NCBI GenBank assembly: GCA_963575745.1
Contig: CAUYUJ010002102.1
Location: forward strand, 194,239-258,238
Source of the DNA: Prorocentrum cordatum
Taxonomy: Eukaryota; Sar; Dinophyceae; Prorocentrales; Prorocentraceae
Length of the DNA stretch: 64,000 bases
Reading direction: 5' to 3'
The translations under genes and the position numbers were made by a program. Below, piece after piece: positions 32,071 to 44,215 of this stretch (its first letter is position 1; each line of letters starts with the position of its first letter). The notes beneath the pieces are model-generated. The model saw only the letters and a list, made by a program, of their open reading frames with translations, ran no database searches and was not told the origin of the DNA.

Positions 32071-33470
32071 GAGACTCGCCCGCAACGTCTACCGTTGTCG
32101 ACGTTGCCATGATACCGCGCCCGCCCAAGTCGCCGACTCGCAATGAAGTGCCCGCTGGTATGTGCCCAACGATCAGCGCCACCGCGGCCGCGTCGGTCGT
32201 GCCAAACCAACCGGCCGCTGCGCGCGCGTGCTTGGGTTGGCGCGGCCGCATACCAGCCAACGCCGAGCATGCATCGCAATCGTCACCTTATTTATGGTTT
32301 TTGCAAACCAAGTTACGGGTGGGTGGGTGGGATGTTTGCAAGAGCACGGGATGTGTCATCTCGTTTGTGAAAATCAACTGCATCACATAGCTTGCACCTC
32401 ATAGCTTACACCGCATAGTTCACACCACATCTCCGCATAGCTTAGACCACAAATATTGCACCATACAGCGTACACCACATATCCAGAGTGCAGTAACTTA
32501 CTGTCTGCTGCATGTTGGCAAACATTCTAATCCGGGACATGTAGTAGCACCCATTTTGACAACGAGGGGGGAAGGCAGCCGTCAAACCGGAACGCGGGAT
32601 CAACCTGAGCAGACCGAGGCGTCAACCACAAATGTCTTCGCGGATGGTTCGACATGGTTGTCTCGCGGAAGTTTCTGTAGATAATCTTGGGACCACCTCG
32701 GGACCATTGAGGAGGCCTTGGGGGCTCTGTGGGGGCTCTCTTGCGGGCTTTTCGGGCCCTCTCAGGGCGATCCAAGAGACCATCCTCCAAAAAGGGGGTT
32801 GCTCAATCACAGCCCCCGTGTCGCAGTCCGAAAAGTCGTCTCTTGAAGCCCTGGAGCGCTCTTGTGCCGCTTTGGGGGCTGTCCTAGGGCTCTTCTGGGC
32901 CTCTATTGGGCTCTCTTGGGGCCATCTTCAGGCCCTAGAAGCTCCAGAAGCCCATCGGAAGCCATCGGAACCAACTCGGGCCATCTTGCGCCATTGTGGA
33001 GCCATCTTGGCCCGAAAGCTCCCAAGACCCATCCTACGCATGCGTAATGTGTCAGTGACTCTGTGCGTGTAAAGCAATGGAAGCGGGCCGCCGCGGACTC
33101 CATCACAGGCTTCCTTACGGAGCCAGCCACGTCGCCATTTTGGGCGCTCTTGGGGCCGTCTTAGGGCTTTTGGGGGCCCCTCTTGGGGCTCTATTAGGCG
33201 AGCTTGGAGCCATCTTGAGGCCTCAGACGCCCATCGAAAGCGAAAAGGTGAGAAGGCATACATCATTGAAAGACTGTAGCGTTTGATCGGTATGTTGGCT
33301 CATCGGGGATATCCTTGGGAAGATTCGTGTCCACTTGAAGCTGGCTGGTGGTGGTCTCGAGGCCTCATGTCGGAATTTTGTAAGCCACCTTGGGCTACAT
33401 TGTGACATCTTGGAGGCCATCGTGTTCTACCGGGTCCATCTTGGACCATCTTAGAAACACTAGCCCCTCG
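32071..33470. repeat. Upstream spacer of copy 8
   Basis: 32071-32385 spacer (a few bases missing in GGCCGCATACC near 32250), 32386-32500 CATAGC repeats, 32501-32684 conserved spacer, 32685-33470 CTTGGGG-rich block. Confidence 0.78.
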
Positions 33471-34095
33471 AGTACCCCCCTCTCAAGACCCAGGGGAGGG
33501 GGTAGGGGGACTGGTCCGGCTACACACAAGCCGCAAGACTTCCCGCTCGCTCCCACCCGCACTCCCAACATAGTATCACCCGGGCCTCAGCATATTCAGC
33601 CGTTGCCATTGGATAGACCGCCACTGGGAACCAACACAGACGCCAGGTGCACGACGCGTGCCACGCACGCCACACGAATATGGTTTCGGTTTTGTCGCCA
33701 GTAGGGTGGTGGAGAGGGTGTCAGTAGACCATGAGTAGAGGTAAGCCCTCCCTCATGGGAAGAAGGTGATTGGAGGAGCTTTGCCCCTGAATCTTCTATG
33801 CCCAATCAACCCAGCCAATCAGCAAGGTTGTGGTGCTGGCAAGTGCGCGGCTGTGGCGCGCTTAAGGTCCAGTGCCCGTACGGCGCCCTCAGGCCTCACT
33901 CCCCTGCTGCGACAGGCTTCGGGCCAGGGCTTGCTCCCGCTACTCCTTCTCTGATCCTCGCCCTCGTCCGCTTGCTCCGCTTCCCCTCCTCTCCTGCTCC
34001 CCCGCGGCCGTCTCTGCTCAAGCCGTTTGTTTGCCCGAGCCGTCGTGGCTCCGCCCCCAGGGTGCCTTTTCGCTGCCCCCCCCGCCTCTCCGCAG
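33471..34095 (+). promoter_or_regulatory. 5' region of gene copy 8
   Basis: CCAAT boxes at 33802-33806 and 33815-33819, acceptor AG at 34094-34095. It is closely similar to the 5' region of copy 3. Confidence 0.6.
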
Positions 34096-34117
34096 AAAGA
34101 CCGCCCACGCCTGAGCG

Positions 34118-34744
34118 ATGTCGGCCGGCGTGCCCATGGAGCCCCAGCAGGAGATGATGTACGCGGCGCCCGCGGAGCCGCAGCGCATGAACATCTCCCC
34201 GGAGATGTTCCAGAAGCTCATGGCCGGGCATCCCGTGACTGAGGAGGAGATCCACGCGGACGCCGCGGCCATGGGCGGGGCGGCGGCCATGGGCGGGGCG
34301 GCGCCCGTCGTGGAGGCGGCCACAGCGGCGGTCGACGCCGCCGCCGACGCGGTGGGCGCGAAGAAGAAGTCCAAGAAGGAGAAGAAGAGCAAGGATCGGC
34401 GCCGCGCAGAAGGGGGTGGGGCGAGGGGGGCGCCTGAGGAGGCAGGAGGACCCCCTCTTGCCTTTTTTTCCAGAGGCCCTCTCAGAAGCCTCTCAGAAGG
34501 GACCGATGCCTTCCAAGAAGCACTTGGCCTTCCTGGATGGTCGCACCCCCAGGGGTCCATCCTGACCAGTTTTTCGAGCTGCGTCCAGCCGTTGCCGTGA
34601 GGGCCCCCTGGCAGGCCGCGGAAAGGGCGGAACGAGCTCCTCGCCAGCCCCTCTCGCCTTTCCCCCCTTCTTCTGCGCGCCGCCAAGCAGGACGGGAGCA
34701 AGAAGGTCAAGACCAAGTCCGGGAAGAAGAAGGGCTGCTGCTGA
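34118..34744 (+). CDS. Array gene copy 8: 109-aa form with 5-residue insertion
   Basis: Exon 1 34118-34393 (92 codons), intron 34394-34690 (297 bp), exon 2 34691-34744. A 15-bp in-frame gain repeats Ala-Met-Gly-Gly-Ala in the Ala-rich region after residue 51. The intron is the same haplotype as copy 1, which lacks the insertion, so exon and intron histories differ. Thr codon 69 (64 in the short form) is ACA, a silent change. Confidence 0.82.
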
Positions 34745-35533
34745 GCGCCGGCGGTGGCTGTTTGCCCCGTGGGGGCTTTTGATTTATCGCCTCCGTTGCC
34801 CGACGCTGCCGTTTGCCGCCCCAATCCGCAGACCTCCGACGTCGTGATTCTGTTGACGACGCGGCCCCCCGAGGCTGTCGACCCCATCCTGCGCCAGGAC
34901 CGGCTTCCCCTCGCGGGTCTCTGTTGGATGGCCCTGTGGGGCCTGGGAGAGCACGGCTGGGGGTGGGGGTGGGGGTGGGGTTGCCCAAGACCCAGGGAAG
35001 CTGGCCATCGTGATTTTTGTCTCGGCGGCGCTGGAGGTCTGGGGGTCCATTGTACGCGCTCCACCCGGGAGCCAAAGCGTCTGCCAAAGAGCTGTAGGGA
35101 GCAGCGGGAGCTGCAGGGCGACGGCGAGCCCCGAGCCGTTCCAGGGACCGAGGGGGCCCCCGGGCGGCTCCGGGGCCGAGGTCGCGCCGCAGGCCGTCCG
35201 CGCGTGCCGTTCTTAAAGGAATTGGCAGCTATGGCCAGCGTAAAAAAGAGGGGGAGCTCCTCAGGCACAAAATGATTGACGCTTCGCGTGTGTGGGTTGT
35301 TCCCCGAGCTGTGCGTGCGCCTAGGGGCCACTATCTATCTTCTAGGTAAAACCTGATTGTTGGGTCTCCGCTCGAAGGGCGCCCATGGGCGCCTCGTGGG
35401 CGCCATCTGCGTGGTTGCTGGTTGTTGCCCGGTGTTCGCCCGGTGTGCGCCCGAGGACGCCTCGTGGGCACCCCGCGTGTGTGGTGGCTGATTGTTGGGT
35501 TTTCGCTTGGTGGGCGCCCGTGGGCGCCTCGTC
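34745..35533 (+). other. 3' flank of copy 8 and 65-bp repeats
   Basis: 3' flank to 35350. A run of GGGGGT units at about 34960-34980 is private to this copy. 65-bp repeats at 35351-35533. No GTC tract follows. Confidence 0.65.
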
Positions 35534-36770
35534 GCCACCTCTATAGTTAGCTTGCACCAAAGAGCTTGCACCATATAATTACGATGTAGATGTATCTGCT
35601 TGAGTCGCTGCCGCAACATAGTTCACACGATATAGCTTGCACCACAAGCTTAGACCACACACATTGCACCACATGGCTTGCACCTGACAGCGTGCATAAC
35701 ATAGTCTACAGCACCTAGCTTGCACCATATAGACTGCACCACATAGCTTCCACCACGTAGATTGCGCCACATAGCTTGCTTAGCATAGCTTATACCGCAT
35801 AGCGTTCACCACGTACATTGCGCCACATAGCTTACTCCGCATAGCTTACACCACATATATTGCACCATACAGCGTACACCACATATCCGGAGTGCAACAA
35901 CTCACTGTTTGCTCCACGTTGGAAAAAACTTGATCTGGAACGCGGGAATAGCCTGATCAGACCGAGGCGTCAACCACAAATGCCTTCGCGGATCGTTCGA
36001 CATGGTTGCCTCGTGGAAGTTTCTTTAGATAATCTTGGGACCACCTTAGGAGCATTTAGGAGGCCTCGGGGGCTCTTTGGGGTCTCTCTTGCGGGCTTTT
36101 CGGGCCCTCTCGGGGCGATCCAGGAGACCATCCTCCAAAAAGGGGGTTGCTCGATTACAGCCCCCGTGGCGGAGTCCCGGAAAATCGTCTCTTGGAGCCC
36201 TGAAGCGACCTTGGGCTCTCTTGGGGCCATCTTCAAGCCCTAGAAGCCCATCGGATACCATCGGAAGCCAACTCGGGCCATCTCGCGCCATGTTGGAGCC
36301 ATCTTGGCCCGAAAGCTCCCAATACACATCCAACACATGCGTAATGTTTCAATGACTCTGTGCTTGTCAAGGGAAAGAGGTGGACCGCTGCGGACTCCAT
36401 CACAAGCTTCCAGTCGGAGCCAGACATGACGCCTTTTTGGGCGCTCTTAGGGCCGTCTTAGGACTCTTCTGGGCCACTCCCTGTTAGGGCTCTATTGGGT
36501 GAGCTTTGAGCCACCTTGAGGCCTCGTACGCCCATCGGAAGCGAAAAGGTGAGAAGGCACACATCATTGAAGCGCTTTAGTTTGTGAGAGTGATTTGGCT
36601 CATCGGGGGTATCCTTGGGCAGATTCGTGTCCACTTGAAGCTGGCTGGTGGTGGTCTTGAGGCCTCATGTCGGCACTTTGGAAGCCACCTTGGGTCACTT
36701 TATGACACCTTGGAGGCCATCTTGTTCTAACGGGTCCATCTTGGACCATCTTAGAAACTTAGCCCCTCGA
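35534..36770. repeat. Upstream spacer of copy 9 without GTC tract
   Basis: CATAGC repeats at about 35540-35885, shortened conserved spacer to 36019, CTTGGGG-rich block 36020-36770. This is the empty-site homologue of the MITE-containing spacer. Confidence 0.75.
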
Positions 36771-37329
36771 GTACCCCCCTCTGAAGACCCAGGGGAGAGG
36801 GGAGGGGAACGGGTCAGGCTACACACAAGCCGCAAGACTTCCCGCTCGCTCCCACCCGCCCTCCCAACATAGTATCACCGTAGTCTCAGCATATTCAGCC
36901 GTCGCCATTGCTTAGACAGCCACTGGGAGCCAACACAGACGCCAGGTGCGCGACGCGTGCCACGCGCGCCACACGAACATGGTTTCGGCTTTGTCACCAG
37001 TAGGGTGGTGGAGAAGGTGTCAGTAGATCAGGAGCTCAACCCAGCCAATCACCAAGGTTGTGGTGCTGGCAAGCGCCACGGCTGTGGCGCGCTTGAGGTC
37101 CAGTGCCCGTACGGCGCCCTCACTTCCCTGCTGCGAAAGGCTTCGGGCCAGGGCTTGCTCCCGCTGCTCCTTCTCTCACCCTCGCCCTCATTCGCTTGCT
37201 CCGCTTCCCCTCCTCCCTTCCTCCCCCGCGGCCGTCTCTGCTCAAGCCGTTCGTTCGCCCGAGCCGTCGTGGCTCCGCTGGCCCACCCACCCCCAGGGTG
37301 CCTTTTCGCTGCCCCCCCCCTCTCCGCAG
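36771..37329 (+). promoter_or_regulatory. 5' region of gene copy 9, with deletion
   Basis: One CCAAT box at 37045-37049 in CCAATCACC, and acceptor AG at 37328-37329. About 60-70 bp present in other copies between GATCAGGAG and the CCAAT box are missing here. Confidence 0.6.
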
Positions 37330-37351
37330 AAAGGCCGCCCACGCCTGAGCG

Positions 37352-37946
37352 ATGTCGGCCGGTGTGCCCATGGAGCCCCAGCAGGAGATGATGTACGCGG
37401 CGCCCGCGGAGCCGCAGCGCATGAACATCTCCCCGGAGATGTTCCAGAAGCTCATGGCCGGGCATCCCGTGACTGAGGAGGAGATCCACGCGGACGCCGC
37501 GGCCATGGGCGGGGCGGCGGCCATGGGCGGGGCGGCGCCCGTCGTGGAGGCGGCCACGGCGGCGGTCGACGCCGCCGCCGACGCGGTGGGCGCGAAGAAG
37601 AAGTCCAAGAAGGAGAAGAAGAGCAAGGATCGGCGCCGCGCAGAAGGGGGTGGGGCGAGGGGGGCGGCTGGCTGAGGAGGCAGGAGGACCCCCTCAGAAG
37701 GGACCGATGCCTCCCAAGAAGCCCTTGGCCTTCCTGGATGGTCGCCCCCTGGGGGGTCAATCCTGACCAGAGTTTCGAGCTGCGTCCAGCCGTTGTCGTG
37801 AGGGCCCCCTGGCAGGCCCCGCAAAGGGCGGAACGAGCTCCTCGTAAGCTCTCCCTCGCCTTTGCCCCCTTCTTCTGCGCGCCGCCAAGCAGGACGGGAG
37901 CAAGAAGGTCAAGACCAAGTCCGGGAAGAAGAAGGGCTGCTGCTGA
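37352..37946 (+). CDS. Array gene copy 9: 109-aa form, short intron
   Basis: Exon 1 37352-37627 with the 15-bp gain, intron 37628-37892 (265 bp), exon 2 37893-37946. Gly4 is GGT, a silent change. The intron carries the same deletion as copy 3, which has the 87-codon exon. Copies 3/9 and 1/8 are thus two independent pairs in which intron type and insertion status are uncoupled. Confidence 0.82.
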
Positions 37947-38793
37947 GCGCCGGCGGTGGCCGTTTACCCCGTGGGGGCTTTTGATTTATCGCCTCCGTTG
38001 CCCGACGCTGCCGTTTGCCGCCCCAATCCGCAGACCTCCGACGTCGTGATTCTGTTGACGACGCGGCCCCCCGAGGCTGTCGACCCCATCCTGCGCCAGG
38101 ACCGGCTTCCCCTCGCGGGTCCCTGTTGGGATGGCCCTGTGGGGCCCAGGGGAACGGCCCCGGGGGGTGGGGTTGCCCAAGTCCCAGGGAAGCTGGCCAT
38201 CGTCGATTTTTGTCTCGGCGGCGCTGGAGGTCTGGGGGTCCATTGTACGCGCTCCACCCGGGAGCCAAAGCGTCTGCCAAAGAGCTGTAGGGAGCCGCGG
38301 GAGCTGCAGGGCGACGGCGGGCCCCGAGCCGTTCCAGGGCCCCGATGGGGGCCCCAGAGCGGCTCCGGGGCCGAGGTCGCGCCGCAGGCCGTCCGCGCGC
38401 GCCGCGCGCGCCGTGCGACGGCCAGCGTAAAAAAGAGGGGGAGCTCCTCAGGCACAAAATGATTGACGCTTCGCGTGTGTGGGTTGTTCCCCGAGCTGTG
38501 CTTGCGCCTGCGGGAGATGATATGCCATCCTTTATCTTCTAGGTAATCGGACTTGGTCGTTGGGTCTCCGCTCGAAGGGTGCCGTTGGGCGCCTCGTGGG
38601 CGCCATCTGCGTGGTTGCTGGTTGTTGGGTGTTCGCCCCGTGTGCGCCCGTGGACGCCTCGTGGGCACCCCGTGTGTGGTGGCTGGTTGTTGGGTTTTCG
38701 CCTGGTGGGCGCCCGTGGGCGCCTCGAAAAAACATACAAAAACTCAAGGCTTCGCAACACAAATGTTCAACAAAAGCGTGCGCGCGCGCTCTT
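37947..38793 (+). other. 3' flank of copy 9 and 65-bp repeats
   Basis: 3' flank to 38549. Around 38390-38425 the sequence CTTAAAGGAATTGGCAGCT is replaced by a CG-rich run, but the AAAAAAG motif just after it is kept. 65-bp repeats 38550-38725, leader to 38793. Confidence 0.65.
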
Positions 38794-39305
38794 GCGTCGT
38801 CGTCGTCGTCGTCGTCGCCGTCCTCCCTCCTCCCTCGTCGTCGTTGTCGTCGTCGCCGTCGTCGTCCTCTGTCTTTCCTCGTCTTCGTCGTCGTTTTTGC
38901 GTCGACGTTTCCGTCGTCGTTGTCGCCGTGGTCGTCCCTCCTCCCTCGTTGTCTTCGTCGGCGTTTCATCGTTGTCCCTCCTATTTCGTCGCCGTCGTCG
39001 TTGTCGTCGTCGTCGTCGTCGTCTTCCCTCCTCCCTCGTCGTTGTCGTCGTCGCCATCGTCGTCCTCCCTCCTCCCTCGTCGTCGTCGTCGTCTTCGTTG
39101 GCGACGTCGTCGTCTTCGTCGTCTTCGTCGTCGCCGTCGTCTTCGTCGCCGTCGTTGTCGTCGTCGGTGTCGTCGTCGTCGTCGGCGACGGCGTCGTAGT
39201 CGTCGTCGGCGTTGTCATCGTCGTCGTCGTCAGCGTTGGCGTCGTCGTCGTCGTCGGTGTTGTCGCCGTCGTTGTCGTCGTCGTTGTCGTCGTCGTCGTC
39301 GAAGT
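38794..39305. repeat. GTC microsatellite tract 8
   Basis: Imperfect (GTC)n. The block beginning just after it aligns with the start of the window at an offset of about 38.65 kb. Confidence 0.9.
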
Positions 39306-40710
39306 CGTTGGAGACTCGCCCGCAACGTCTACCGTTGTCGACGTTGCCATGATACCGCGCCCGCCCAAGTCGCCGACTCGCAATGAAGTGCCCGCTGGTG
39401 TGTGCCCAACGATCAGCGCCACCGCGGCCGCGTCGGTCGTGCCAAACCAACCGGCCGCTGCGCGCGCGTGCTTGGGTTGGCGCGGCCGCAGAGACGCACC
39501 AGCCAACGCCGAGCATGTATCGCAATCGTCATCTTATTTATGGTTTTTGCAAACCAAGTTACGGGTGGGTGGGTGGGATGTTTGCAAGAGCACGGGATGT
39601 GTCATCTCGTTCGTGAAAATCAACTGCATCCCATAGCTTGCACCTCATAGCTTACACCGCATAGTTCACACCACATATCCGCATAGCTTAGACCACAAAT
39701 ATTGCACCATACAGCGTACACCACATATCCAGAGTGCAATAACTTACTGTCTGCTGCATGTTGGCAAACTTTCTAATCCGGGACATGTAGTAGCACCCAT
39801 TTTGACAACGAGGGGGGAAGGCAGCCGTCAAACCGGAACGCGGGATCAACCTGAGCAGACCGAGGCGTCAACCACAAATGTCTTCGCGGATGGTTCGACA
39901 TGGTTGTCTCGCGGAAGTTTCTGTAGATAATCTTGGGACCTCCTCGGGACCATTGAGGAGGCCTTGGGGGCTCTGTGGGGGCTCTCTTGCGGGCTTTTCG
40001 GGCCCTCTCAGGGCGATCTAAGAGACCATCCTCCAAAAAGGGGGTTGCTCAATCACAGCCCCCGTGTCGCAGTCCGAAAAGTCGTCTCTTGAAGCCCTGG
40101 AGCGCTCTTGTGCCGCTTTGGGGGCTGTCCTAGGGCTCTTCTGGGCCTCTATTGAGCTCTCTTGGGGCCATCTTCAGGCCCTAGAAGCCCCAGAAGCCCA
40201 TCGGAAGCCATCGGAACCAACTCGGGCCATCTTGCGCCATTGTGGAGCCATCTTGGCCCGAAAGCTCCCAAGACCCATCCTACGCATGCGTAATGTGTCA
40301 GTGACTCTGTGCGTGTAAAGAAATGGAAGCGGGCCGCCGCGGACTCCATCACAGGCTTCCTTACGGAGCCAGCCACGTCGCCATTTTGGGCGCTCTTGGG
40401 GCCGTCTTAGGGCTTTTGGGGGCCCCTCTTGGGGCTCTATTAGGCGAGCTTGGAGCCATCTTGAGGCCTCAGACGCCCATCGAAAGCGAAAAGGTGAGAA
40501 GGCATACATCATTGAAAGACTGTAGCGTTTGATCGGTATGTTGGCTCATCGGGGATATCCTTGGGAAGATTCGTGTCCACTTGAAGCTGGCTGGTGGTGG
40601 TCTTGAGGCCTCATGTCGGAATTTTGTAAGCCACCTTGGGCTACATTGTGACATCTTGGAGGCCATCGTGTTCTACCGGGTCCATCTTGGACCATCTTAG
40701 AAACACTAGC
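39306..40710. repeat. Upstream spacer of copy 10
   Basis: 39306-39630 spacer, 39631-39740 CATAGC repeats, 39741-39929 conserved spacer, 39930-40710 CTTGGGG-rich block. Nearly identical to 656-2050. Confidence 0.8.
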
Positions 40711-41334
40711 CCCTCGAGTACCCCCCTCTCAAGACCCAGGGGAGGGGGTAGGGGGACTGGTCCGGCTACACACAAGCCGCAAGACTTCCCGCTCGCTCCC
40801 ACCCGCACTCCCAACATAGTATCACCCGGGCCTCAGCATATTCAGCCGTTGCCATTGGATAGACCGCCACTGGGAACCAACACAGACGCCAGGTGCACGA
40901 CGCGTGCCACGCACGCCACACGAATATGGTTTCGGTTTTGTCGCCAGTAGGGTGGTGGAGAGGGTGTCAGTAGACCATGAGTAGAGGTAAGCCCTCCCTC
41001 ATGGGAAGAAGGTGGTTGGAGGAGCTTTGCCCCTAAATCTTCTATGCCCAATCAACCCAGCCAATCAGCAAGGTTGTGGTGCTGGCAAGTGCGCGGCTGT
41101 GGCGCGCTTAAGGTCCAGTGCCCGTACGGCGCCCTCACTCCCCTGCTGCGAAAGGCTTCGGGCCAGGGCTTGCTCCCGCTACTCCTTCTCTAACCCTCGC
41201 CCTCATCCGCTTGCTCCGCTTCCCCTCTCCTCCTACCCCGCGGCCGTCTCTGCTCAAGCCGTTTGTTCGCCCGAGCCGTCGTGGCTCCGCCCCCAGGGTG
41301 CCTTTTCGCTGCCCCCCCCCCCCCCTCTCCGCAG
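40711..41334 (+). promoter_or_regulatory. 5' region of gene copy 10
   Basis: CCAAT boxes at 41048-41052 and 41061-41065. A long C run (about 41312-41326) precedes the acceptor AG at 41333-41334. Confidence 0.6.
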
Positions 41335-41356
41335 AAAGGCCGCCCACGCCTGAGCG

Positions 41357-41980
41357 ATGTCGGCCGGCGTGCCCATGGAGCCCCAGCAGGAGATGATGTA
41401 CGCGGCGCCCGCGGAGCCGCAGCGCATGAACATCTCCCCGGAGATGTTCCAGAAGCTCATGGCCGGGCATCCCGTGACTGAGGAGGAGATCCACGCGGAC
41501 GCCGCGGCCATGGGCGGGGCGGCGGCCATGGGCGGGGCGGCGCCCGTCGTGGAGGCGGCCACGGCGGCGGTCGACGCCGCCGCCGACGCGGTGGGCGCGA
41601 AGAAGAAGTCCAAGAAGGAGAAGAAGAGCAAGGATCGGCGCTGCGCAGAAGGGGGTGGGGCGAGGGGGGCGGCTGGCTGAGGAGCCAGGAGGACCCTCTC
41701 TTGCTTTTTTCTTCCAGAGGCCGTCTCAGAAGCCTCTCGGAAGGGACCGATGCCTTCCAAGAAGCCCTTTGTGCCTTCCTTGGGGTTCGCCCCCCCAGGG
41801 GTCCATTCTGACCAGTTTTTCGAGCTGCGTCCAGCCGTTGCCGTGAGGGCCCCCTGGCAGGCCGCGAAAAGGGCGAAACGAGCTCCTCGTCAGCCCCCTC
41901 TCGCCTTTCCCCCTTCTTCTGCGCAGGACGGGAGCAAGAAGGTCAAGACCAAGTCCGGGAAGAAGAAGGGCTGCTGCTGA
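41357..41980 (+). CDS. Array gene copy 10: 109-aa form
   Basis: Exon 1 41357-41632 with the insertion, intron 41633-41926 (294 bp), exon 2 41927-41980. Seven bases before the acceptor (the CGCCAAG of other copies) are missing, giving TTCTGCGCAG, yet CAG then GAC is preserved. By chance an internal ATG at 41750 reads in frame through to the normal C-terminus; most other copies do not share this frame. Confidence 0.82.
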
Positions 41981-42722
41981 GCGCAGGCGGTGGCCGTTTG
42001 CCCCTGTGGGGGCTTTTGATTTATCGCCTCCGTTGCCCGACGCTGCCGTTTGCCGCCCCAATCCGCAGACCTCCGACATCGTGATTCTGTTGACGACGCG
42101 GCCCCCGGAGGCTGTCGACCCCATCCTGCGCCAGGACCGGCTTCCCCTCGCGGGTCTCTGTTGGATGGCCTGCGGGGCCCGGGGGAACGGCCCCCGAGGG
42201 GTTTGGGTTGCCCAAGTGCCGGGGACGCCAGCCATCGTCGATTTTGTCTCAGCGGCGCTGGAGGTCTGGGGGTCCATTGTACGCGCTCCACCCGGGAGCC
42301 AAAGCGTCTGCCAAAGAGCTGTAGGGAGCAGCGGGAGCTGCAGGGCGACGGCGAGCCCCGAGCCGTTCCAGGGCCCGAGGGGGCCCCCGGGCGGCTCGGG
42401 GGCCGAGGTCGCGCCGCAGGCCGTCCGCGCGTGCCGTTCTTAAAGGAATTGGCAGCTATGGCCAGCGTAAAAAAGAGGGGGAGCTCCTCAGGCACAACTG
42501 TGGGCAATCATCTGCCATTATTTATCTTCTAGGTAATCGGACCTGGTTGTTGGGTCTCCGCTCGAAGGGCGCCGTTGGGCGCCTCGTGGGCGCCATCTGC
42601 GTGGTCGCTGGTTGTTGGGTGTTCGCCCGGTGTGCGCCCGTGGACGCCTCGTGGGCACCCCGCGTGTGTGGTGACTGATTGTTGGGTTTTCGCCTGGTGG
42701 GCGCCCGTGGGCGCCTCCTCGC
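41981..42722 (+). other. 3' flank of copy 10 and 65-bp repeats
   Basis: 3' flank to 42540. The hairpin loop has one extra base (GCCCC-TGTG-GGGGC form), leaving the stem intact. 65-bp repeats at 42541-42722. Confidence 0.65.
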
Positions 42723-43556
42723 CACCTCCATAGTTAGCTTGCATGAGCTTGCGCCATAGAAGTACGATGTAGATGTATCTGCTTGAGTCGCTGCCGCAAC
42801 ATAGCTCACACGATATAGCTTGCACCACAAGCTTAGACCACACAGCGTGCACCTCATGGCTTGCACCTGACAGCGTGCATGACATAGTCTACAGCACCTA
42901 GCTTGCACCATATAGACTGCACCACATAGCTTGCACCACGTAGATTACGCCACGTAGCTTGCTTAGCATAGCTTATACCGCATAGCTTATGTCACATAGC
43001 TTTCACCACGTACATTGCGCTACAGGCCTGCGTACAAGAACTGGCAGCTATGGCCAGCGTAAAAAAGAGGGGGAGCTCCTCAGGCACAAAATGATTGACG
43101 CTTCGCGTGTGTGGGTTGTTCCCCGAGCTGTGCTTGCACCTGCGGGCAATGATCTGCCATTATCTATCTTCTAGGTAATCGGACCTGGTTGTTGGGTCTC
43201 CGCTCGAAGGGCGCCCATGGGCGCCTCGTGGGCGCCATCTGCGTGGTTGCTGGTTGTTGGGTGTTCGCCCGGTGTGCGCCCGAGGACGCCTCGTGGGCAC
43301 CCCGCGTGTGTGGTGGGTGGTTGTTGGGTTTTCGCCTGGTGGGCGCCCGTGGGCGCCTCGTCGCCACCCCCATAGTTAGCTTGCACCAAGGAGCCTGCGC
43401 AATAGACTTACGATGTAGATGTACCTGCGTGAGTCACTGCCGCAACATAGCTCACACCACATAGCTTGCATCACGAGCTTAGACCACACAGCGTGCACCA
43501 CACGGCTTGCACCTGACAGCGTGCATGACATAGTCTGCAGCACCTGGTTTGCAATA
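42723..43556. repeat. CATAGC repeats enclosing a second 3'-flank fragment
   Basis: 42728-43025 CATAGC repeats, 43026-43182 duplicate 3'-flank end with AAAAAAG, 43183-43363 65-bp repeats, 43370-43556 CATAGC repeats. Nearly identical to 4073-4905. Confidence 0.78.
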
Positions 43557-44215
43557 TCTAGATTCTCCTTTCTAGAAAGAGAATAGACTCTACCCCTCCC
43601 CCCCCGGCGTTATCCGCCCCCCTTTCGGGTATGTAAATCATATATGAGTATGACCACATGTCCATCCTAAGTATGAATTTACAGTATCCCAGGGGGCTGG
43701 TATCGCTCCCCCTGAGGTTCTTTTGTAAACAACGATACGCGGGGACACGTTTTGTTCTAACATAAAACTTGTTCGCGAATCCCTAACAACAAATGAGACG
43801 AAGTGCACACGCGCGCGTCGTCGCGCGCGCATGCCGAGATCCTCCAAAAACCTTCGGTGTCGGAAGGATTTCGCAATCGAGTTTCCAAAACACATAAAAA
43901 AGCACAGGGTTTCGCAACACTGATTTGCTAAAGAAGCTTACGCCCGAGCTGTTGCGAAATCTTAAGAAAACCATATGTTTTTCAAGATTTTCACCACATG
44001 CTACCAAACCCGCTTCGCGCGCGCATGTCGAAATCTGTCGAACGCCCTGGCGCGTGTGCCGTCGCGAGAATCCTTTGCAAAAAATGGGACGAAGTGCAGA
44101 CGCGCGCGTCGTCGCGCGCGTATGCCGAAATCCTTCACAACCCATCGGTTTCGGAAGGATTTCAAAATCGTGTGTCCAATTAGCCTGGCGAAGAACCCAA
44201 CCACATGCAGTTGTC
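43557..44215. repeat. AT-richer element, copy 2
   Basis: Near-palindrome core TTTCTAGAAA at 43569-43578, hairpin at about 43691-43715, and two GACGAAGTGC units. Compared with copy 1 it is cleaner, with regular CGCGCG-rich hairpins. Confidence 0.65.
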
